The position numbers were made by a program, and so were the translations under genes. Below, one piece after another: positions 1 through 6,640 of a DNA stretch of 9,886 nt. Source of the DNA: Pyrinomonadaceae bacterium (GTDB taxonomy: Bacteria; Acidobacteriota; Blastocatellia; Pyrinomonadales; Pyrinomonadaceae); contig JACDAW010000088.1 in assembly GCA_013695245.1 (NCBI GenBank), positions 1 to 9,886 on the forward strand, written 5' to 3'. The notes beneath the pieces were generated by a model. That model worked only from the letters and a program-made list of their open reading frames with translations, did not search any database and was not told the origin of the DNA. Position 1 is the stretch's first letter, and the number at the start of each line of letters is the position of its first letter.

Positions 1-2750
1 TCGGCGAACACGGGTTTTACGATGAAATCTTTAAATCACTCGGCATTGCTTGGAAGCCGATGCGCTGGTCAATCGATCACAACCCGGCTTTGCTCGGCGG
101 CGATCACGGGCGCGAGCAAGTTGCCAAGCAAGCGCACGTCATCGAATTTATCAACGCCTACCGCGCTTACGGTCACCTCATCGCCGACATCGATCCGCTT
201 CACGCGATGCCCTTGCATCATCACCCGGAACTCAACCTTGAAACTTACGGTCTTTCAGTTTGGGATTTAGATCGCGAGTTTATGACCGGAGGCTTGGGCG
301 GAACGGAGACGGCGCGCTTGCGCGAGATCATCGATCTCTTGCGTCGCTCTTATTGCGGCCGCGTCGGCATCGAATACGCGCACATTCAAGATTCGGCTCA
401 AAGACGTTGGCTCCGCGAGCGCATAGAAGCTGCGCCGCAAGCGATTTCAGTTGAGACGAAGAAGGCGCTGTTGTGGAAATTGATCTCCGCCGAACAGTTC
501 GAGCGTTTTCTGCACACGCGGTATCTCGGACAAAAGCGTTTCTCCATTGAAGGCTGCGAAACTTTGATCCCGCTTCTCGATCAATTGATCGAAGGCGCGG
601 CGTCGCGCGGCGTCGAAGACATTACATTGGGATTGGCGCATCGCGGGCGCATCAACGTTCTCGCCAATGTCATCGGTCATTTTTGCGAGCGCATTTTTAC
701 GTCGTTTGAAGGAACGGTTCACCCGAACTTTCCCGCCGACGAGGGCGACGTAAAATATCATCAAGGCGCGCGCGGCGAACGCGAGGCGGCAAACGGGGGC
801 AAAGTTAAATTAACTGTTTCGCCGAATCCGAGCCACCTTGAGTTTGTTGATGCGGTAGTTGAGGGCATGGTGCGCGCAAAGCAGGATTTGATGCCGGGCG
901 TGCGCGAAGAAGTTTGGGATAAAGCTCTGCCGGTGTTGTTGCACGGCGACGCGGCGTTTAGCGGGCAAGGCGTCGTGATGGAGACACTAAACCTCGCGGA
1001 GTTGAAGGGCTACCGCGTTGGCGGCACGATTCACATCATCATCAACAATCAGATCGGTTTTACGACTTCGCCCGAACAAGGACGCTCGACGATCTACTCA
1101 ACCGATATTGCCAAGATGACGCAGCTGCCGATCTTCCACGTCAATGCCGACGACCCGGAAGCGGCGTTTCGCGTGATGCAGATCGCGCTCGATTACCGGC
1201 AAGAATTTAACAGAGACATGGTGATTGATTTAGTCGGCTTCCGTCGCCTTGGTCACAACGAATCGGATGAGCCGAGCTATACGCAACCGCTCATGTACGC
1301 GCGCGTGAAAATGCACGAAGGCGTGCGGGCGAAATATGCTGGGCAACTTGTGCGTGAAGGAGTGATAACTGAAGCGGAAGCGGAGGAGTTAATCAACGAG
1401 CGCGTGCGTCGTTATGAGCGTGCGCAAGCAGCGGCGAAACAGACGGTGGCCGCTAAGCCGAAGCGCACAGAACTGCCCGCCGCGATTGTTGACGAAGACG
1501 GATCAGCAGTGCTTAACACGCCCGTTAGCGCGGAAGTTGTGCGCGAGATCGGAGAACGCATCGCGCGCGTGCCCGAAGGTTTTCATGTTAATCCGAAGAT
1601 GGTCAGCCAACTTGCGCGACGGGCGAAGATGGGAAGCGGCGAAGCGGGAATGGATTGGGCGTTTGCCGAAGCGGTCGCGTTCGGTTCGCTCGTGCTTGAA
1701 GGCACGCACGTGCGTCTGAGCGGACAGGATTCCGGGCGCGGCACGTTCAGTCAACGCCACGCCGTGCTCTACGACACGCAGACCGGAGCAGCTTGGACGC
1801 CGCTTGCGGAACTTCGTGTTGAGGGAAACGAATACGCTCGCTTCGAGGTTTTCGATTCCAGCTTGTCGGAACTAGCTGTGCTCGGTTTTGAGTACGGTTA
1901 CACGATTGAGTCACCGCAGGCGCTTGTGATGTGGGAAGCACAGTTCGGCGATTTCTCAAACGGCGCACAGGTGATCATCGATCAGTTCATCGCGGCGGGC
2001 GAAGACAAATGGAAACAGACCTCGCGCCTCACGATGCTTTTGCCGCACGGCTACGAGGGGCAGGGGCCGGAGCATTCAAGCGCGCGACTGGAGCGTTACC
2101 TGCAACTCTGCGCCGAAAACAACGTGCAGGTTTGTTACCCTTCGACTCCGGCGCAATACTTTCATCTTCTGCGGCGGCAGGTGAAGCAACAAGTCGCGCG
2201 CCCGTTAGTGGTCATGACGCCGAAAAGTCTGTTGCGTCTTCCGGCGGCTACGTCGTCGGTCGAGCAACTAGCGAACGGCGGTTTTCTGCCCGTGATTAAC
2301 GACGTGGAAGTGAAGAATCGCGATCAAGTTGAACGCATCGTTTTGTGTAGCGGCAAAGTTTTCTACGATCTAAATGACGCGCGGCGCAAAGCTAACGGAG
2401 AAAACGATCATCGCGTCGCCATTCTGCGGCTCGAACAATTCTATCCGTTTCCAGAAACGCGCCTGCGCGAAATCTTTGCCTCGATGCCAAACACGAAGAC
2501 GCTCGTCTGGGCGCAGGAAGAGCCGCAGAATATGGGCGGCTGGCACTTTGTCGAACCGCGCCTCATGAATCTGCTGCCGGGCTGCGAGCGCCCTGTTTAC
2601 GCCGGGCGAACGCCGTCGGCTTCTCCCGCGACCGGCTCTTACACCACGCACGAACTCGAACAACAACAACTCGTGCAAGAAGCTCTGCAAACTTCTGCGC
2701 CGCAAACAACCGCCACCTCACAAGTGCCGAAGATGGGAACTGACGGGTGA
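1..2750 (+). CDS. kgd (sucA): 2-oxoglutarate dehydrogenase/decarboxylase E1 component, probably the Kgd-type E2-E1 fusion (5' end outside window)
   Basis: This is a thiamine-diphosphate enzyme of the TCA cycle that decarboxylates 2-oxoglutarate and passes the succinyl group to a lipoyl-dependent transferase. The frame is open from base 3 with no start, so about 915 residues are visible. Counting from the first in-frame Met (base 60), visible motifs are GLAHRGR near 191, SPNPSHLE near 254, the cofactor-binding HGDAAFSGQG at 295-304 with NNQIGFTT at 329, GHNESDEP at 398, then the pyrimidine-binding domain with SGQDSGRGTFSQRHAVL near 554, WEAQFGDF near 625 and LPHGYEGQGP near 661. Residues before that Met (FYDEIFKSLGIAWKPMRW) resemble the stretch joining the succinyltransferase domain to E1 in actinobacterial Kgd, not the start of a stand-alone SucA; this comparison is from memory. 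The last 25 or so residues are a Gln/Thr-rich tail beyond the usual end. E1 identity is near certain; the fusion is inferred. Confidence 0.96.
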   Translation, partial: GEHGFYDEIFKSLGIAWKPMRWSIDHNPALLGGDHGREQVAKQAHVIEFINAYRAYGHLIADIDPLHAMPLHHHPELNLETYGLSVWDLDREFMTGGLGGTETARLREIIDLLRRSYCGRVGIEYAHIQDSAQRRWLRERIEAAPQAISVETKKALLWKLISAEQFERFLHTRYLGQKRFSIEGCETLIPLLDQLIEGAASRGVEDITLGLAHRGRINVLANVIGHFCERIFTSFEGTVHPNFPADEGDVKYHQGARGEREAANGGKVKLTVSPNPSHLEFVDAVVEGMVRAKQDLMPGVREEVWDKALPVLLHGDAAFSGQGVVMETLNLAELKGYRVGGTIHIIINNQIGFTTSPEQGRSTIYSTDIAKMTQLPIFHVNADDPEAAFRVMQIALDYRQEFNRDMVIDLVGFRRLGHNESDEPSYTQPLMYARVKMHEGVRAKYAGQLVREGVITEAEAEELINERVRRYERAQAAAKQTVAAKPKRTELPAAIVDEDGSAVLNTPVSAEVVREIGERIARVPEGFHVNPKMVSQLARRAKMGSGEAGMDWAFAEAVAFGSLVLEGTHVRLSGQDSGRGTFSQRHAVLYDTQTGAAWTPLAELRVEGNEYARFEVFDSSLSELAVLGFEYGYTIESPQALVMWEAQFGDFSNGAQVIIDQFIAAGEDKWKQTSRLTMLLPHGYEGQGPEHSSARLERYLQLCAENNVQVCYPSTPAQYFHLLRRQVKQQVARPLVVMTPKSLLRLPAATSSVEQLANGGFLPVINDVEVKNRDQVERIVLCSGKVFYDLNDARRKANGENDHRVAILRLEQFYPFPETRLREIFASMPNTKTLVWAQEEPQNMGGWHFVEPRLMNLLPGCERPVYAGRTPSASPATGSYTTHELEQQQLVQEALQTSAPQTTATSQVPKMGTDG

Positions 2751-2791
2751 AGCAAAGTAGGAAATGGGAAGGATGAAGGCGGAAGTGCGGA

Positions 2792-2825
2792 CACGCCGAA
2801 GGCGTGATTAAATAATTTAATTTTT
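2792..2825 (+). terminator. Possible kgd transcription terminator (hairpin followed by AT-rich tail)
   Basis: CACGCC (2792-2797), loop GAA, and GGCGTG (2801-2806) form a perfect 6-bp GC-rich stem 42 bases after the kgd stop. An AT-only tract follows, ending in five T at 2821-2825. The T run begins 14 bases after the stem, too far for a classical intrinsic terminator, and the hairpin is also part of the larger repeat element, so termination is only a possible side role. Confidence 0.3.
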
Positions 2826-2828
2826 GGA

Positions 2829-2849
2829 GCAAAGCTTGAAGAGCTTTGC
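2829..2849. repeat. Perfect 8-bp hairpin inside the compound element
   Basis: GCAAAGCT (2829-2836) pairs with AGCTTTGC (2842-2849) around the loop TGAAG. It lies upstream of the ATG at 2893. It would fall inside the reading frame if the TTG at 2824 were used as a start, which is one reason to prefer the ATG. Confidence 0.7.
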
Positions 2850-2892
2850 CCTCACTTCATCCTTCTGCCTTCCTACTTCCGCCTTTGATTCT

Positions 2893-3561
2893 ATGACGAA
2901 TAAGAAATGCCCGCGCTGTAGGTTGGTTAATTTTGCGACGGATGATGTGTGCAGGCGTTGCGGTTCTCTGTTGGAGAATTCGGCGCGCTCTTTCCGTGAA
3001 GTTGAAAGTGCCGCGCCGCGTAAGCCGACCGTCTTGAAGCGCGCTCTCATCACGCTCGGCGTCGTCGCGCTTTTATTGTTCGCTGCCTACGCCTCGCTCC
3101 TCACAAGTTCATCGCCCATCTCTTACGAACAGCAACAGATTGTTGAACGTGCGATCAACATCATCGAAGCGAAAGGTTTTGACAGAAACGCTTTTGTGCT
3201 GCGACGTTTTGTGAGTTATCGCGCGACGGATAATTGGTGGAACCGTTGGGTCGGGCACGCCGATGCGTATGCTGCGACCAACTTCCCGTTTCAAGTTGTG
3301 ACGCTCTATCCTGATTTCTTTAACCTGCCGGTTGATGATACGGAGCGCGCCGCCGTGTTGCTGCACGAATCGTTTCATCTGCTTGGGCACGGCGAGGAGA
3401 AAGCGTTCGATGGCGTGTGGCGCGCGAAACGCGAGCTTGGCTGGACGAAGGAGCGGTATGAGGCAACGCGCGTCTGGAGAAACGTGCATGAACTGACGAT
3501 GGATTACGCGCCGAGCCTTTTTCAGTGCGGCGCGGAAGGGCATTCCGACTGCACGGAATAA
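2893..3561 (+). CDS. Zinc-ribbon, single-pass membrane protein with metzincin-like HExxHxxG motif; putative metalloprotease
   Basis: I do not recognise a named family. The 222-residue product starts with a zinc ribbon (CPRC at 6-9, CRRC at 20-23), then a basic linker, one hydrophobic membrane segment at about 51-70, and a soluble domain of about 150 residues. That domain holds HESFHLLGHGE at 158-168: HExxHxxG with Glu168 where metzincins carry their third ligand (His or Asp). Further on, TMDYAP at 202-207 has the Met-x-Tyr pattern of a metzincin Met-turn. Topology would put the ribbon in the cytoplasm and the catalytic-like domain outside. The frame extends upstream to a TTG at 2824, but that stretch lies in repeat DNA and adds a non-conserved leader before the zinc ribbon, so ATG 2893 is chosen. 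The metallophosphoesterase start lies 18 bases downstream, suggesting co-transcription. Protease activity is inference. Confidence 0.85.
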   Translation: MTNKKCPRCRLVNFATDDVCRRCGSLLENSARSFREVESAAPRKPTVLKRALITLGVVALLLFAAYASLLTSSSPISYEQQQIVERAINIIEAKGFDRNAFVLRRFVSYRATDNWWNRWVGHADAYAATNFPFQVVTLYPDFFNLPVDDTERAAVLLHESFHLLGHGEEKAFDGVWRAKRELGWTKERYEATRVWRNVHELTMDYAPSLFQCGAEGHSDCTE

Positions 3562-3579
3562 TAGCGCCTGTTATGCGCA

Positions 3580-4470
3580 ATGAATTTGTTTATGGCAGCG
3601 TCGCGTAAGCTTAATAAAAAGCTGATCGTATTACTCGCACTACTGCTCTCCGGCGTCGCTCTTGCGGCGTGGGCGTTTCTCATCGAGCCTTCGCTGATTA
3701 CCGTTAGCCATCATACGATTAAGATTCCGCGTTGGCAGCGGGAACATCAAAATTTGAAAATCGCGATCCTGACTGATCTCCACGTCGGCGCGCCGCACAT
3801 GAACGTTGGGAAGCTAAAACAAGTTGTGGAGCGGACGAATGCGGAAGCGCCGGACGCGATTGTGATCTTGGGCGATCTGGTGATTCAAGATGTTGTAGGC
3901 GGTAAATTCGTCGAGCCTGAATTGATCGCAAACGAGCTGAAGAACTTGCGCGCGCCGCTGGGCGTTGTCGCCGTACTTGGCAATCATGATTGGTGGCTTG
4001 ACGGCGAGCGTGTCGCGCGGAGCTTGAGGGAAACGGGACTGACGGTTTTGGAAAATGACGTGGCGCGCGTCGAGCGCGACGGCAAAGTTTTCTGGTTCGC
4101 CGGACTGGGCGATCTATGGACGCGCGCGGCGGACATCAAGGGCACACTCGGCAAAATTCAAACGGACGATCCTGTGATCGTGCTCACGCATAACCCGGAT
4201 GTGTTTCCAGACGTACCGGCGCGTGTGAGTTTGACTTTGGCGGGTCACACGCACGGCGGGCAAGTTAATTTGCCTTTTGTCGGAAGACCAATTGTGCCGT
4301 CGAAGTTCGGGCAACGCTACGCGAGCGGGCACATTACGGAGAACGGACGCCACCTGTTTGTCACAAACGGCATCGGCACAAGCATCATCCCCGTGCGCTT
4401 TCGTGTGCCACCGGAGATCGTGGTTCTCACACTTCAAACGGAAGATGAAAAGAATGGTGCGCCACGCTAA
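3580..4470 (+). CDS. Membrane-anchored metallophosphoesterase, YkuE/YaeI type
   Basis: This is a calcineurin-like phosphoesterase of 296 residues. All family metal-binding motifs are present: DLHVG (Asp66, His68), GDLV (Asp99), GNHDWW (Asn135, His136), THNPD (His204) and GHTHGGQ (His223, His225). The C-terminal TNGIGTSIIPVRF and PPEIVVLTL are typical of the YkuE/YaeI branch. A hydrophobic segment at about 15-35 after a Lys-rich start acts as a signal anchor or uncleaved signal, so the catalytic domain probably sits on the outer face of the inner membrane. Some members hydrolyse phosphodiester or lipid-linked substrates, but the substrate here cannot be read from sequence. The start may be Met1 or Met5 (base 3592); neither has a clear ribosome-binding site. 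It follows the zinc-ribbon gene by 18 bases, so the two are likely one transcript. Confidence 0.93.
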   Translation: MNLFMAASRKLNKKLIVLLALLLSGVALAAWAFLIEPSLITVSHHTIKIPRWQREHQNLKIAILTDLHVGAPHMNVGKLKQVVERTNAEAPDAIVILGDLVIQDVVGGKFVEPELIANELKNLRAPLGVVAVLGNHDWWLDGERVARSLRETGLTVLENDVARVERDGKVFWFAGLGDLWTRAADIKGTLGKIQTDDPVIVLTHNPDVFPDVPARVSLTLAGHTHGGQVNLPFVGRPIVPSKFGQRYASGHITENGRHLFVTNGIGTSIIPVRFRVPPEIVVLTLQTEDEKNGAPR

Positions 4471-4590
4471 GCGTTTGTTCGACAGCTTTGCATAAAATCG
4501 AAACTTTTCCGAAACTACGGCGTGAATTGACAAGCTGTGATTCCTACATCCGGCAATCACAAATTACAAACAGAACGAGTTTCTCTTACG
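4471..4590. other. 120-base spacer between metallophosphoesterase and S41 peptidase
   Basis: The spacer is moderately AT-rich. It contains a TTGACA at 4527-4532 that would suit a -35 box for the S41 gene, but no acceptable -10 box sits 16-18 bases downstream. ACAGCTT (4482-4488) and AAGCTGT (4532-4538) form a 7-bp inverted repeat 43 bases apart. Neither is strong enough to call as a regulatory site; the S41 gene probably has its own promoter here, unidentified. Confidence 0.3.
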
Positions 4591-6423
4591 ATGAAACATT
4601 TTTACTCGGTGGTAAGCCTGCTTGTGCTTACTTTCGCTCTTGGTTTTGCTTCTCCAAGATACGCACAGGAAACAAACGCAAATCGGAACTCGCCGCCGAT
4701 GGTTTTAACGCTCAACCAGAAACCCAAAGACTTTCAAATCAAACTATCCGAAGAAAACTCGTTCGCCGTCGAACTTGAGAAGGACAAAGGCTATTTAATT
4801 ATCGTCGAACAAAAAGGCATTGATTTAGTTGTCAGATTAACCGATGCCAATGGCAATTTAATCAAAGAACAAGACACGCCCAACGGCAATAACGGACCGG
4901 AGAAGATATTTTTTCAGCCGGAAAACAAAGGACGGTTTTTCGTTTCGGTGAAGCCGTTAAAAAAGCCGAAAAATCCGCCCGTCGGACAATATTCGATTCG
5001 CGTCAGTCAGATTGCCAAAGTGGTGGCAAGGTATCGGCTCGAAGCGTTGCAACAGGATTTTGATTTGCTGACAAGCAGTTTGAAAGAAGCGCACACGGGC
5101 TTGAACTGGTATTCGACTTATCGGGAATTTGACGAGTTTTCCCAGAATCAGAGAAAACTGCTGCGCGACAAAATGACCGTTCTGGAATTTTATCGCGTTA
5201 TCGCCCCCGTCATCGCTTTTACCAAAGAGGGACACACCTCGATTCGTCTTTCTGCCGACGACACTGGCTATCTCCAAGCCTTCGGTCGCTACTTTCCGTT
5301 TCAAATCAAATTCCTCAACAAACAGGCGTATGTTATCAATGATTTCGACGGCATTAAGGCGAAAGGCTTTCTGCTAACCAAGATTAACGGAAAAAGTATT
5401 GATGAAATTGTCAAAACATTTCTTTCCATCGAGCCGGACGACGGCTACATCGTTACCGGAAAATACCGCTGGATCGAGGAGAACGGCAGTTTTCCTTGGT
5501 TCTACCTGCGCTGTTTCGGAAGTTCGGCAAGTTTCGCGGTCGAGTTGATCGATCCGAAAACGAATCGTCAGATCGCATTAGACAACGTGCGTGCGGTTGG
5601 ATACAAGGAGTATCGGCGTCTCTGGAAAGAGTCCGTTCCGCCGAATGTCATTGAATATCCGGCGGCAAAGATCGAGTTTCAGCCCGAAATTAAAACTGCG
5701 ATTTTGACATTCAATACATTCGACACGTTATTCAAAGATGCCAAGTTTGATTTCAAAGGATTTACCGACAAGGCGTTCGACGAGATCAGAAAACGAGGTG
5801 TCGAAAATCTGATCCTAGATGTCAGGAAAAACGACGGCGGTGAGGAAGGATTAGAGGATTACGTATTCGCTTTTCTCACAAATAAACCCTACACAAAATA
5901 CCGTTATGTGCAGGCATCGGGACCGACTTATTCATTTCTGAAATACACGAATTACAACACGAAAGAAAAGCAGGAGCGGCTTGAGGCGGCTATTAAAAGT
6001 GAACATTATCTCGCCAGCGACGGCAGGCTTTTAAGAAGAAAAGGAATTCTCACTCCGGCAGAACCGCGAAAAGATGCGTATCAAGGCAAAATCTATGTTC
6101 TGACCAGCGGCTTAACTTATTCGGGCGGTTCGGAATTCGCAAGCATCATCAAAGGAAACCGGCAGGCGACATTTATCGGCGAAGAAACGGGCGGCGGCTA
6201 TTACGGTAATACCAGCGGGTCTTACATCAGATTAACGCTTCCGCACAGCCAAATAATAATCAGAATCCCGCTGCTCAAATTCGTGGTCGAGGTCGGAGGC
6301 GACATTCCTTTCGGGCGCGGAGTCATCCCGGATTATGAAATTCAACCGACGATTGACGAATATCTAAACGGCGTTGATGCTGAAATGAACTATGCTCTCA
6401 AATTGATTCGAGATAGCGAATAA
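4591..6423 (+). CDS. Secreted S41-family serine peptidase with N-terminal beta-rich pre-domain
   Basis: The product is an exported peptidase of 610 residues. Residues 1 to about 26 form a signal peptide (Lys2, a hydrophobic core, then a polar ASPRYAQE region). Residues 35-140 look like a PPC-like beta domain, with GIDLVVRLTDANGN and a GQYSIRV ending. The S41 part follows: EGHTSIRL (His215 probably catalytic), a degenerate PDZ-like stretch ending GFLLTKINGKSIDEIV, LDVRKNDGG at about 409-417, and the nucleophile region TYSGGSEFASI with Ser514. There is no Lys four residues after the Ser, as in C-terminal processing proteases, so a tricorn-like Ser/His mechanism fits better. The frame is open upstream to a GTG at 4537, but ATG 4591 puts the signal peptide at the N-terminus. 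The gene is visibly AT-richer than its neighbours: two 60-base samples gave 47% and 42% GC, against 67% in a kgd sample. Confidence 0.92.
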   Translation: MKHFYSVVSLLVLTFALGFASPRYAQETNANRNSPPMVLTLNQKPKDFQIKLSEENSFAVELEKDKGYLIIVEQKGIDLVVRLTDANGNLIKEQDTPNGNNGPEKIFFQPENKGRFFVSVKPLKKPKNPPVGQYSIRVSQIAKVVARYRLEALQQDFDLLTSSLKEAHTGLNWYSTYREFDEFSQNQRKLLRDKMTVLEFYRVIAPVIAFTKEGHTSIRLSADDTGYLQAFGRYFPFQIKFLNKQAYVINDFDGIKAKGFLLTKINGKSIDEIVKTFLSIEPDDGYIVTGKYRWIEENGSFPWFYLRCFGSSASFAVELIDPKTNRQIALDNVRAVGYKEYRRLWKESVPPNVIEYPAAKIEFQPEIKTAILTFNTFDTLFKDAKFDFKGFTDKAFDEIRKRGVENLILDVRKNDGGEEGLEDYVFAFLTNKPYTKYRYVQASGPTYSFLKYTNYNTKEKQERLEAAIKSEHYLASDGRLLRRKGILTPAEPRKDAYQGKIYVLTSGLTYSGGSEFASIIKGNRQATFIGEETGGGYYGNTSGSYIRLTLPHSQIIIRIPLLKFVVEVGGDIPFGRGVIPDYEIQPTIDEYLNGVDAEMNYALKLIRDSE

Positions 6424-6438
6424 TAATGAGCAAAATTT

Positions 6439-6609
6439 ATGGGTCAATTAACATTAGGAATGCGTACAGTATTTGTTTGGATTTATAGTAAGGATGAGCG
6501 TGTAAGAGATTCAATTTTTATGCAACGGCTGCTCAAGCCAACTCTCTTTGTCAATCTTGTCAACGAGCTGAAGCTCGTGGCAATTGATGAAATGTCAACC
6601 GCAACCTAG
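6439..6609 (+). CDS. Small candidate ORF of 56 residues in the convergent spacer, doubtful
   Basis: An ATG at 6439 opens a frame of 56 codons ending in TAG at 6607-6609, starting 15 bases after the S41 peptidase stop. The product would start MGQLTLGMRTVFVW and is mildly hydrophobic and basic, with no domain I recognise. No ribosome-binding site is visible. The hairpin at 6563-6578 lies within it and would encode part of its C-terminal half, which speaks against a conserved protein. It may be chance or a remnant. Confidence 0.15.
   Translation: MGQLTLGMRTVFVWIYSKDERVRDSIFMQRLLKPTLFVNLVNELKLVAIDEMSTAT
6563..6578. repeat. Short perfect palindrome in the convergent intergenic spacer
   Basis: ACGAGCT (6563-6569) and AGCTCGT (6572-6578) are perfectly complementary with only GA between them; as a realistic hairpin this is a 6-bp stem with a TGAA loop. 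It lies between the tail-to-tail S41 and M20 genes, where a bidirectional terminator would be useful, but no T run follows on either strand. Its GAA-centred design recalls the two GC hairpins after kgd, so it may be a short REP-like element. The rest of 6424-6640 is AT-rich and shows nothing else I can name. Confidence 0.5.
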
Positions 6610-6640
6610 TTCGGTCGATCTCTTTCGGAGGGCGCGCGAC

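Larger units (their letters stand above)
2755..2885. repeat. Compound palindromic intergenic element: inverted heptad arrays around three palindromes
   Basis: Nearly all of the spacer after kgd is structured. The left arm (2755-2789) is five degenerate 7-base units beginning AA, such as AAGTAGG, AAGGATG and AAGGCGG. The right arm (2851-2885) is five units whose reverse complements use the same vocabulary: CCTACTT, CATCCTT and CCGCCTT are exact complements of left-arm units, but in a different order. Aligned base by base, the arms match at 26 of 35 positions. Between them lie a 6-bp GC stem (2792-2806), a 7-bp AT palindrome (2807-2821) and an 8-bp stem (2829-2849). The element resembles a dispersed intergenic repeat; its copy number and function cannot be judged from one window. 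Confidence 0.75.

Noticed and set aside
2370..2705. Long antisense frames inside kgd (and similar ones opposite hutF and the M20 gene)
   Set aside because: Arg/Ser-rich shadow frames of GC-rich coding sequence, with no domains and fully overlapped by confident genes.
2755..2885. CRISPR array or simple tandem repeat
   Set aside because: Units are 7 bases, degenerate and in inverted orientation, with no spacers.
2824..2892. TTG start at 2824 for the zinc-ribbon protein
   Set aside because: The extra 23 residues are encoded by the hairpin and heptad repeats and precede a compact zinc-ribbon start at ATG 2893.
4527..4532. Perfect TTGACA, a sigma-70-like -35 box ahead of the S41 gene
   Set aside because: No -10-like hexamer at 16-18 bases; the nearest TA-containing hexamer (TACATC, 4545-4550) is only 12 bases away.
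4482..4538. ACAGCTT/AAGCTGT inverted repeat as an operator
   Set aside because: Only 7 bp with a 43-base gap; expected by chance at this size and no regulator is nearby.
4537..4590. GTG start at 4537 for the S41 peptidase
   Set aside because: It would add 18 polar residues in front of a clear signal peptide that begins at ATG 4591.
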